Assembly (NCBI GenBank): GCA_900546785.1
Contig: URED01000040.1
Coordinates: forward strand, 1 to 20,059
DNA from: an uncultured Oscillospiraceae bacterium
GTDB lineage: Bacteria > Bacillota > Clostridia > Oscillospirales > Acutalibacteraceae
Direction: 5' to 3'
Length of the DNA: 20,059 nt
In this document: one piece after another, positions 1-6,503 of the stretch
Layout: each line of letters opens with the position of its first letter
How positions within the stretch are numbered: the stretch's first letter is position 1
Made by a program: the position numbers and the translations under genes
The notes under the pieces: generated by a model
The model's input: the letters and a program-made list of their open reading frames with translations, nothing else
The model's database searches: none
Told to the model about the DNA's origin: nothing

Positions 1-32
1 GCCGGTTTTATTTTTACTAAAGCTTTTTATTT

Positions 33-51
33 CCCCCGGTTGAACCGGGGG
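33..51 (+). terminator. Possible intrinsic terminator of an upstream + strand gene
   Basis: The arms CCCCCGGTT and AACCGGGGG form a perfect GC-rich inverted repeat around a single G. A weak T-rich stretch (TTTACTCTTT) follows on the plus strand. On the minus strand the repeat is followed by A-rich sequence, so it would only terminate plus-strand transcription. The first 15 bases of the window (GCCGG followed by T-rich sequence) look like the 3' half of another plus-strand terminator. I infer that a plus-strand gene ends just before the window. Confidence 0.5.
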
Positions 52-81
52 TTTACTCTTTGCTGAAGAGACAATAAAAAT

Positions 82-109
82 AACCGCTGACGAATGCTCA
101 TCAGCGGTT
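82..109. terminator. Bidirectional intrinsic terminator
   Basis: The arms AACCGCTGA (82-90) and TCAGCGGTT (101-109) are perfectly complementary around a 10-nt loop. The stem is followed by TTTTATA on the plus strand and by TTATTTTTATT on the minus strand, so it can work in both directions. On the minus strand it would end the small transcript that starts near 248 and any read-through from the EamA transporter gene. Confidence 0.75.
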
Positions 110-140
110 TTATATATGGATAAAGATGTATCCGAACCCG

Positions 141-224
141 TTAATGAACACAACAAAGAGACCCTACGAGCATAAGCTGCATAAGGCGGTTTGATCTGTT
201 GCGTTCAAAACGTGTTGAAAACAT
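141..224 (-). CDS. Hypothetical 27-aa peptide in the small transcript
   Basis: An ATG at 224 opens 27 codons ending in TAA. The product starts MFSTRFERN, has a basic N-terminal half (four Arg) and a short hydrophobic C-terminal half that includes Cys-Cys. A GAAGGG Shine-Dalgarno-like motif lies 11 nt upstream, which is longer than ideal. It lies fully within the transcript predicted from the 255-283 promoter. The ORF overlaps the 13-bp RNA stem, so translation and folding would compete. It may be a real small protein, a leader peptide, or a chance ORF in a noncoding RNA. I do not recognise it. Confidence 0.25.
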   Translation of the reverse strand: MFSTRFERNRSNRLMQLMLVGSLCCVH

Positions 225-254
225 AGCCGTTATATCCCTTCGTAAATTTATTTA

Positions 255-283
255 AGTGTAGCAAAAAAGCTAAGATTTGTCAA
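255..283 (-). promoter_or_regulatory. Sigma-A promoter overlapping the 3' end of the EamA gene
   Basis: On the minus strand TTGACA (278-283, a perfect -35 box) is followed after exactly 17 bp by TACACT (255-260, a good -10 box). The -35 box lies inside the last codons of the EamA transporter and the stop codon falls in the spacer. The expected transcription start is near 248, directed toward the small transcript. Confidence 0.8.
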
Positions 284-1226
284 CACCGGGCTTCTTTTTG
301 CCCGTAAATTTTGCATTGACGACATAGATGCCGATGCAGACGAGAACGAGTGAAACGAGATTTTTGAGGCTGAATGCCTCCCCTGACTCACCGAGAAAAG
401 CGGCTGAGAGCAGAACGCCGAAAACGGGATTCATAAAACCGATGACAGACACGCGCGAAACGGGATTATATTTGAGCAAAAGTCCCCAAACGGTGTATGC
501 CACCGCGGAAATGAGCGCGAGGTACAAGATTGCGAGCACACTTTGTATTTCAAGGCGCATATGCACCCTGCCGCCTGCAAGCGCGGCAAAGGCAGCCATA
601 ACGATGCCGCCCGCCAAAAACTGCCAGCCGGAGAGCATAACGGGGTCTTCGTTTGCGGAGAACCTTTTGATCAGCACGCCGGAGACAGAATAGGCAAAGG
701 CGGAAAGGATGATCGCGCCCTCTCCATTCAGCGCAAAGCCGCCGAAGCCGCCGGCTTCAAAATGGATAAGCACAACGCCCGCAAAACCTATAAGAACGCC
801 GATAAGCTTTGGTGCGGTCAGTTTTTCCATTTTAAATACTACGGCGGAAAGAAGGAGCGACAGAAATACATTCAGCGCAACAAGTATGCTGGATTTTACG
901 CCGCTGGTGTGCGCAAGGCCGATATAAAACGCCGTATACTGCAAGACCGTTTGAAACAGACTGAGTAAAAGGCAATGCCCGATCTCCGTTTTATTCCTCG
1001 GATAAAGCGGCTTTTTAGCAATGAGCGAGCCGAAGAGGATAACGAGCGCGCCCGCAAGCGAAAAACGTATGCCGGCAAAGAGGATCTGCGACGCCGTATC
1101 GCTTTCGGCGATCGAAAACATTTCGTAGCCGATCTTAACCATGGGAAAAGCGCTGCCCCACAAAAAGCAGCACAGCAGCGCGAGCGGCACCATGATATAA
1201 AGTTTTGACAGCTTTGATCTATTCAT
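270..1226 (-). CDS. EamA-family (DMT superfamily) transporter
   Basis: This 318-aa protein is an inner-membrane permease of the drug/metabolite transporter superfamily, which usually exports small metabolites or amino acids. Ten hydrophobic segments can be read, at roughly residues 11-31, 48-70, 83-104, 110-131, 140-155, 168-187, 198-217, 230-250, 258-280 and 290-306, matching the duplicated five-helix EamA fold. The first helix carries the typical FLWGSAFP motif. Its ATG overlaps the stop of the Fe-dependent dehydrogenase gene by 8 nt, so the two are probably translationally coupled. It is the last gene of the minus-strand hydrolase/IolB-like/dehydrogenase module, which suggests export or import of a compound from that pathway. 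The substrate cannot be told from sequence. Confidence 0.88.
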   Translation of the reverse strand: MNRSKLSKLYIMVPLALLCCFLWGSAFPMVKIGYEMFSIAESDTASQILFAGIRFSLAGALVILFGSLIAKKPLYPRNKTEIGHCLLLSLFQTVLQYTAFYIGLAHTSGVKSSILVALNVFLSLLLSAVVFKMEKLTAPKLIGVLIGFAGVVLIHFEAGGFGGFALNGEGAIILSAFAYSVSGVLIKRFSANEDPVMLSGWQFLAGGIVMAAFAALAGGRVHMRLEIQSVLAILYLALISAVAYTVWGLLLKYNPVSRVSVIGFMNPVFGVLLSAAFLGESGEAFSLKNLVSLVLVCIGIYVVNAKFTGKKKPGVDKS

Positions 1227-2313
1227 TGAAACCGAATACCCTGTTATAGATTAATTCAACATCGCTTTCCGCAAGCACGGTTGGATTTGTAAGAAGCTTT
1301 GCGGGATTTACGCTTTTTACAAACGCCTTTACCATGGCGGGATCCGCTTTCGGCGCGGGCAGTTCGAATTCATCCAAAAGCGCACGGAAAGCGGCGGCGC
1401 CGCCCTGCGAATCCCTTGCGCCGAGCAGAACGCCGAGCGCATCGAGCGTATCCAGCACATAGGCGCGCCCTCTTGGGTCGTTTACACGATCATTGTGCAA
1501 ATTCATATACTTCCAAATCTCTGCAAGGCAGACGGCAACGGAATGCCCGTGCGCTGTGGAGCAGTTCATTGTGAGGTTATAGCACATGGCATGGGCGGAA
1601 GTGGTAGACGTGATATGAATTGCCTTGCCGCCGTAATAGGACGCCATCAGCATGCCGCGGTTGGCGGCGTCCTCATTTGCGATATAGCCCGCCTTGTTTT
1701 CAACGAAAAGGCGGATCGCCTTTGCCGCATATCCCCTGCTTTCCTCATTGCTTTTTACGCTCCAGTAACTCTCTATCGCGTGACTCAGCGCATCAAGGCA
1801 GGTGGCACGGCGCTGATAGGGCGGCACGGTCTTGATAAAGCTTTCGTCCAGTAAAACAAAATCCGGCAGGAAAGCATCGTTGGACACGGAATGCTTTACA
1901 TTTTCGTTTACATAGAACACGGAATACTTTGTTGCCTCAGACCCTGTGCCCGAAGTAGTGGGAATCGCAAAAAAGCCGATATCATTATCCTGCATAGGTT
2001 CTGTGAGCGCCGTTTTCGGATCGTTTGTGACAAGCAGCTTGATCATCTTGGCAGAATCCAGCGGGGAGCCGCCGCCCGCGCCTATGATAAAATCGCAGTT
2101 TTCCTTTTTAAAAAGTATAGCGGCGTCCAGCATATCCTCAAATCTGGGGTTCGGGCGGATATGATCAAATACCACAAGATCAAAATTAGAACGCAGATAT
2201 TCAAACGCCTTTGTTTTCTGAAAAGAAGTGCCGCAGCAAAGAAAAGGCTTCTTGCAGGAAGAAACCTTTTCAAATTCATAAATATTCTTTAAGATAACGC
2301 CTTTAGTCCGCAT
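1219..2313 (-). CDS. Iron-containing alcohol dehydrogenase (group III type)
   Basis: This predicted NAD(P)-dependent, metal-dependent dehydrogenase interconverts an alcohol and an aldehyde or ketone. The nucleotide motif GGGSPLDSAK is at residues 80-89. The metal ligands D174, H178, H241 and H255 are present with the same spacing (4, 63, 14) as in the FucO-type family. I chose the ATG at 2313, giving 364 aa. The frame stays open further upstream, but that extension lies inside the IolB-like gene and has no family similarity. The chosen start overlaps the IolB-like stop by 11 nt, and its own stop overlaps the EamA start by 8 nt, so translation is probably coupled across the three genes. Phosphonoacetaldehyde reductase-like or semialdehyde-reducing roles are possible. 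The true substrate is unknown. Confidence 0.9.
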   Translation of the reverse strand: MRTKGVILKNIYEFEKVSSCKKPFLCCGTSFQKTKAFEYLRSNFDLVVFDHIRPNPRFEDMLDAAILFKKENCDFIIGAGGGSPLDSAKMIKLLVTNDPKTALTEPMQDNDIGFFAIPTTSGTGSEATKYSVFYVNENVKHSVSNDAFLPDFVLLDESFIKTVPPYQRRATCLDALSHAIESYWSVKSNEESRGYAAKAIRLFVENKAGYIANEDAANRGMLMASYYGGKAIHITSTTSAHAMCYNLTMNCSTAHGHSVAVCLAEIWKYMNLHNDRVNDPRGRAYVLDTLDALGVLLGARDSQGGAAAFRALLDEFELPAPKADPAMVKAFVKSVNPAKLLTNPTVLAESDVELIYNRVFGFNE

Positions 2314-3076
2314 TTGCAAGCCACTCGTATTCATCAACGTAGATTCTTGTTTTATCCCACGGATCGCCGTCCAGATGCCGGATGAGCCAAACGTAATACA
2401 TCTCATAGCCGGGCGCGGTCACCTGCTGGTGCGCGTTGCCGCCTCTTATGCAAAGGCAGTCGCCGCTCATGGTCTTATAAGGCGTATCGCCCTCAAAGCC
2501 GGCGCCGAAGCCCTCCGGACGGTCAAATTGATAATAATAAAGCTCGGGCTGCGGATGATGATGCGGCGGATAGGAAGACCATTTACCGGGCTGGTTGAAC
2601 ACCTCGCCCATGACCATATTGGAATAGGGCGCGTTATCCAGATCAAACATGGTAGAAACGATCCTGTGGCCTGCACCGCCCCACTGACCTTTGCCGAATT
2701 CCTGATACAGGCAGTTTTCCGGGTTGTAGAAAACAGGCTCCCAGGTTCTGTCATTATCCGTTTGCTGAACAAGAACTTCGCTTTTTGCAAGCGCGGTAAC
2801 CGTTGCCTTTACCTGCTTGGGGAAATGAACCGCATAGGGCTTTTTCTCAAACGGATTTGCCCTTTTGCAGGTTTCGTCAATACTGTTTCCCACTTTAAAA
2901 TTGACTTCGCCGGAAAGAAGCAGCACGGCGCATTCGTTCTTATCCTCAAAAATTTCAAGCGTTTCGCCCTTTTTAAGCTTTTTAACATAAATGTCCATCA
3001 ACATCTCCGGGTTGACGCCGTTCATTTCGCACAGCACCTTTTTGCCGTTTTCATCAAATTCAGGTCTGTAGATCAT
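2303..3076 (-). CDS. IolB/KduI-family sugar-acid isomerase-like cupin
   Basis: The 257-aa protein resembles 5-deoxy-glucuronate isomerase (IolB), an inositol-catabolism enzyme. It shares GKWSSYPPHHH (165-174), a YYYQFDRPEGFG-like strand (180-191) and an APGYEMYYVW segment (221-230) with IolB. Probable metal ligands are in HHHPQPE (172-178) and H216. The segment linking the His cluster to the Glu is shorter than I recall for IolB, so substrate specificity may differ. No other inositol gene (iolA, C, D, E, G) is visible, so it may serve another uronate or deoxy-sugar acid. The ATG at 3076 has a strong GGAGG site about 10 nt upstream, 18 nt after the hydrolase stop. Confidence 0.8.
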   Translation of the reverse strand: MIYRPEFDENGKKVLCEMNGVNPEMLMDIYVKKLKKGETLEIFEDKNECAVLLLSGEVNFKVGNSIDETCKRANPFEKKPYAVHFPKQVKATVTALAKSEVLVQQTDNDRTWEPVFYNPENCLYQEFGKGQWGGAGHRIVSTMFDLDNAPYSNMVMGEVFNQPGKWSSYPPHHHPQPELYYYQFDRPEGFGAGFEGDTPYKTMSGDCLCIRGGNAHQQVTAPGYEMYYVWLIRHLDGDPWDKTRIYVDEYEWLANAD

Positions 3077-3094
3077 AAAAAATCATCCTCCGTT

Positions 3095-4009
3095 TTATTT
3101 CATTATAAATGAATAAATGTCTTCATAAACTTCTTCTTTATTCAGCTCGTTCAGCACCTCGTGGCGGCATTCGGAATACAGCTTTTCCTCAACTGCCGTG
3201 TGGCCGCTTTGAAGAAGTTTATTATATACCTCATCAATACCCTTTGCATATTCGCCGACTGGGTCTTCCGCTCCGCTGATGAGCAGAATGGGCAGGTCTT
3301 TTCTTACTTTTTCATACCATTCGTCACTGTTGGCGGCGGTATTCAGATGCAGCAGATCCGCCATGCCTTTGATCGTAAACAGATAGCCACAGAGCGGATC
3401 CGCAATATATTGATTAACGATTGCCTGATCCCTTGTGAGCCAGTCATAGGAAGTGCGCTTTTCAAACTTAACGTTATATTTGCCAAAGGCAAGCTTATCC
3501 ATAAATTCCGAACGGTGGTGCGCGCCTTTGATATGTGCGATAAGATCGGCGACTTTGATCCCGATCCCGGCGGCGTCATTCGTTCCGCCCGTGCCCATAT
3601 AAACGCTTGCACTGCTGAGTTCGGGGTATCTTGCGTCAAAGCAGCGCACAACAAACGAGCCCATCGAGTGCCCAAACGCAATATGCTTAACGGCGGGATA
3701 AGCTTTTGTCATACATTCAAAAACAGTTTTATAATCTTTAATCAGACCGAGCCAGCCGTCTTTCTTCCCGAAAAAGCCAAGCTCTGCACGATTCTGATTG
3801 GAGAACCCGTGATTTGCCATATCGTGCATAAAAACAGCAACGCCGTTGGAAGTTAAGTAAGTTATAAAATCCGTATATCTTTCCATATGCTCCGCCATGC
3901 CGTGGTGGATAGCCACTGCGGCTTTTGCCTGCGTTTGGGGCAGAAACTGCCTGCCGTGGATCTCACACACGCCTGTTGCCGATTTGAAAGAAAAATCCTT
4001 CGTCTGCAC
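3095..4009 (-). CDS. Alpha/beta hydrolase, lysophospholipase / monoacylglycerol lipase type
   Basis: A 304-aa serine hydrolase of the S33/Hydrolase_4 type, probably cytoplasmic because no signal peptide is seen. HHGMAEH (35-41) is the oxyanion-hole motif. The nucleophile elbow GHSMGS places the catalytic Ser at 115, with Asp at 249 (SGAEDPVG) and His at 283 (CRHEV), so the triad is complete. It starts at GTG (4009), supported by GAGGTG five nt upstream. It is first in the minus-strand block with the IolB-like isomerase, dehydrogenase and EamA transporter, and follows the radical SAM gene by 63 nt. It may release a substrate from an ester, but a general lipid esterase role is equally compatible. 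Confidence 0.87.
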   Translation of the reverse strand: MQTKDFSFKSATGVCEIHGRQFLPQTQAKAAVAIHHGMAEHMERYTDFITYLTSNGVAVFMHDMANHGFSNQNRAELGFFGKKDGWLGLIKDYKTVFECMTKAYPAVKHIAFGHSMGSFVVRCFDARYPELSSASVYMGTGGTNDAAGIGIKVADLIAHIKGAHHRSEFMDKLAFGKYNVKFEKRTSYDWLTRDQAIVNQYIADPLCGYLFTIKGMADLLHLNTAANSDEWYEKVRKDLPILLISGAEDPVGEYAKGIDEVYNKLLQSGHTAVEEKLYSECRHEVLNELNKEEVYEDIYSFIMK

Positions 4010-4072
4010 AAAAACACCTCTTTCCGCGCGCCGTAAACGGCTGTATAAAACCTTATTTATAAATTTATATTA

Positions 4073-4942
4073 TCACATTACGCCGGTAAAATCAAACTTC
4101 GGTATATACTCTTCATCCGCCGAACATAGCTCCTGCACAAACACGTTTTGCAGCCCCGAAGAAACGGCGTAATTTATCACCTTTTCATACTCGCGCTTTG
4201 TGAGCTTTCTGTTTATCTCCGGAAAGTTTTGAAGATCGCCGCACGGCGTATACTGCGCCATCAGGCTCAGATAAGCGCCGGGGAAATGATTTTTGCAAAA
4301 GTCGATGATCTCAACAGCCGAATTTGTGTTCCCCGGCAGGATCAGATGACGTATGATAACGCCCTTTTTCATCCTGCCGTTCTCAAAAACGGCAACCGGC
4401 TGCTGGCGCAGCATTTCGGCTATTGCCGCTTTGGCGGTCATAGGATAATCCGGCGCGCGGCTGTATTTTTCCGCCCTGTCATTTCTTATGTATTTGAAAT
4501 CCGGCAGATAGATATCGATCATGCCGTCAAGCAGCTTTAAGGTTTCCACACTTTCATATCCGCCCGAATTATAGACAACGGGAACGGGGCATTTCCACTT
4601 TGAAAAAAGGGCGCCAAGCTGCAAGGCGTAATGGGTGGGGTTTACAAGATTGATATTTTCCGCGCCCGAATCAATAAGCCTTTCAAATATCCCGATCAGT
4701 TTTTCCCCGCTCACTTCCATGCCTTTATTTTTAAGGCTGATCTCGTTATTCTGGCAGAAAGCGCATTTTAAATTACAGCCGCTGAAAAAAACGGTGCCGC
4801 TGCCGTGCCTGCCGCTTATGCAGGGCTCCTCCCAAAAATGAAGCGCCGCCCTTGCTACGCGGAAAACCTGCGGCGAGGCGCAAAAACCGTATATTTCACT
4901 TCTGTTTACCCCGCATTTTCGCGGGCACATACTGCATATCAT
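4073..4942 (-). CDS. Radical SAM protein, PflX (COG1313) type
   Basis: The 289-aa protein looks like the PflX group of putative pyruvate formate-lyase-activating-like enzymes. The radical SAM cluster motif CNLKCAFCQN gives Cys 56, 60 and 63 for the 4Fe-4S cluster. An N-terminal four-Cys set (C3, C6, C10, C21) precedes it, as is typical of this group. The conserved stretches EEPCISG, INLVNPTHY and IYLPDFKY are also present. The physiological target of PflX proteins is not established, and no glycyl-radical enzyme is encoded nearby. The ATG overlaps the RsmI stop by 4 nt (ATGA), indicating co-translation with rsmI. Confidence 0.88.
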   Translation of the reverse strand: MICSMCPRKCGVNRSEIYGFCASPQVFRVARAALHFWEEPCISGRHGSGTVFFSGCNLKCAFCQNNEISLKNKGMEVSGEKLIGIFERLIDSGAENINLVNPTHYALQLGALFSKWKCPVPVVYNSGGYESVETLKLLDGMIDIYLPDFKYIRNDRAEKYSRAPDYPMTAKAAIAEMLRQQPVAVFENGRMKKGVIIRHLILPGNTNSAVEIIDFCKNHFPGAYLSLMAQYTPCGDLQNFPEINRKLTKREYEKVINYAVSSGLQNVFVQELCSADEEYIPKFDFTGVM

Positions 4943-5757
4943 AAAAGTTCCCTGTATATATCCGCCTTTTTAAACGGCGTTTGCGCCGCCGCTTCCTTTG
5001 CCGCCCGGCTCAGGCTCATACCCCCGTCAACCAGCTTTTTGGCAAATGCAACGGCATCTTCCAAAGAGATCTCCTGCTGCTCCTGCTTTTTGCCCTCCAA
5101 AATCAGCACGAGCTCGCCTTTCAGAGCGCCGTCCGCATAGTTTTCGGCAGCCTCGGCAAGCGTGGTGCGTATCACTTCCTCATGGATCTTTGTAAGCTCG
5201 CGGACAATGGCGATCTTTCTGTTTCCGAAAGCGGCATACATATCCTTAAGCGTATTTGCCAGCTTATGCGGCGCCTCATAAAACACCATGGTGCGTTTTT
5301 CGCTTTTCAGTTCGTCAAGATGCTCAAAGCGCGATTTTTTAGCGACGCTCAAAAAACCCTCAAACGTAAATCTGCCCGTATCCATACCGGAGACGGCAAG
5401 CGCGGTCGCAAAAGCCGTAGGCCCCGGCACGGCAACAACCTCTATGCCGTATTCGGCGCATTGGGCAACAAGCTCCTGCCCAGGATCGGAAATTGCCGGC
5501 ATGCCTGCGTCCGTTACGATCGCGCAGTTTTCCCCAGCAAGGATACGCGAGCAGATCACCTCGCCGCGTTCACGCTTATTATGCTCATAATAGCTTACGG
5601 ATTCTTTTTTGATCCCGAAATGATTTAAGAGCTTGAGCGTTACGCGCGTATCCTCCGCGGCGATGAAATTCACCGCTTTCAGCGTTTCAATGCCGCGCGG
5701 CGAAAGATCCGAAAGATTGCCGATCGGCGTGCCAACAACATAAAGTTTACCTGTCAT
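4939..5757 (-). CDS. rsmI: 16S rRNA (cytidine1402-2'-O)-methyltransferase RsmI
   Basis: RsmI 2'-O-methylates C1402 in the ribosomal decoding centre using S-adenosylmethionine. The 272-aa protein has the expected motifs in order: GTPIGNLSD (9-17), AEDTR (34-38), DAGMPAISDPG (83-93), PGPTA (111-115), YEAPH (160-164) and RELTK (186-190). Length is normal for the family. The start overlaps the stop of the upstream trmN6-like gene by 4 nt (ATGA), and its own stop overlaps the radical SAM start by 4 nt. The yabB-like/rsmI adjacency is common in Firmicutes. Confidence 0.96.
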   Translation of the reverse strand: MTGKLYVVGTPIGNLSDLSPRGIETLKAVNFIAAEDTRVTLKLLNHFGIKKESVSYYEHNKRERGEVICSRILAGENCAIVTDAGMPAISDPGQELVAQCAEYGIEVVAVPGPTAFATALAVSGMDTGRFTFEGFLSVAKKSRFEHLDELKSEKRTMVFYEAPHKLANTLKDMYAAFGNRKIAIVRELTKIHEEVIRTTLAEAAENYADGALKGELVLILEGKKQEQQEISLEDAVAFAKKLVDGGMSLSRAAKEAAAQTPFKKADIYRELL

Positions 5758-6494
5758 TTATCATACCCGTCCGCATAAGAGCCGTAGACCGCCAGCATCT
5801 CATCCGTAAACCTGCCGTTCTCTTTTTTTATGCTGAGCTGCGGCTCTATTCTTAAAAAGGGCTTTGCATTCTTTTTGCCCTCTATCAGGAACAAAAACGG
5901 TTCCTGCCCCGTTTTATCTACAACAAATCTTAATCTTTTAGGCTCAAGGCTGTACTGCCGCATAAGGCACACGGCGTCCGCCAGCCTTTCCGGGCGGTGG
6001 CACATACAGAACCTGCCGCCGAATTTAAGCAGGTACGCCGCAGCCTTAACGGCGTCCTCAATATTACAGCATATCTCGTGGCGCGCGATCTTTGCGCTGC
6101 TGCTTTTTGATTCAATACCCGTTCCGACCGGCTTATACGGCGGATTCATCGTGACGAGCGAAAAGCCCTCCGCCGGAAACTCGCCGCGGATCTCCCGAAG
6201 ATCGCAAAGATGCGCAACAAGCCTGCCGCTAAGGTTATTACGCGCAATACTGCCCGCAACAAGCTCTATGGCGCTTTGCTGGATATCCAGGCAGTGCACC
6301 GGGCTTTGCTCCGGGTTTCTGAGCCACAGAAACGGAATGATGCCGCAGCCCGTGCCCATATCAAGCGCTTTATCCTTATTTTTGGGGCCTGCAAAATAGG
6401 CAAGCAAAAGCGCGTCCGTACCAAAAGTATGCTCATCGCTGACTTCAATAAAAATATCGTCTGAAAGGCGTTCTATACTTTTTGCCATACTCAC
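5754..6494 (-). CDS. trmN6: tRNA1(Val) (adenine37-N6)-methyltransferase-like protein (TrmN6/YabB)
   Basis: A Rossmann-fold, SAM-dependent adenine-N6 methyltransferase of 246 aa. The SAM loop DMGTGCG is at 45-51 and the catalytic NPPY motif of N6-adenine methyltransferases at 117-120. An FGTDALLLAYF stretch (24-34) is typical of the YabB/YfiC group, whose characterised member modifies A37 of tRNA-Val. The frame opens at GTG (6494) with an alternative ATG two codons later (6488); both lie downstream of AAGGCGGGG, so the start is uncertain by two residues. It follows lepA by 9 nt and overlaps rsmI by 4 nt. Confidence 0.88.
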   Translation of the reverse strand: MSMAKSIERLSDDIFIEVSDEHTFGTDALLLAYFAGPKNKDKALDMGTGCGIIPFLWLRNPEQSPVHCLDIQQSAIELVAGSIARNNLSGRLVAHLCDLREIRGEFPAEGFSLVTMNPPYKPVGTGIESKSSSAKIARHEICCNIEDAVKAAAYLLKFGGRFCMCHRPERLADAVCLMRQYSLEPKRLRFVVDKTGQEPFLFLIEGKKNAKPFLRIEPQLSIKKENGRFTDEMLAVYGSYADGYDK

Positions 6495-6503
6495 GCCCCG
6501 CCT

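Larger units (their letters stand above)
82..248 (-). ncRNA. Candidate small transcript, structured RNA or leader-peptide mRNA
   Basis: A strong promoter at 255-283 and the terminator at 82-109 delimit a minus-strand transcript of about 165 nt. Within it, 195-207 can pair with 145-157 in a 13-bp stem containing two G-U wobbles, and GGATA/TATCC (118-122 with 129-133) form a small hairpin just before the terminator. It also contains a 27-codon ORF at 141-224. I do not recognise a known RNA family. A 6S-like RNA, a regulatory sRNA or a short mRNA are all possible. Promoter and terminator are visible; function is unknown. Confidence 0.5.

Noticed and set aside
2314..2406. N-terminal extension of the iron-dependent dehydrogenase upstream of 2313
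   Set aside because: It overlaps the coding end of the IolB-like gene by about 100 nt and has no family similarity; the ATG at 2313 gives a normal coupled overlap and length.
4030..4041. GCCGTAAACGGC near-palindrome between the radical SAM and hydrolase genes
   Set aside because: The stem is very short with no T-tract and no convincing promoter beside it; most likely chance in a GC-rich patch.
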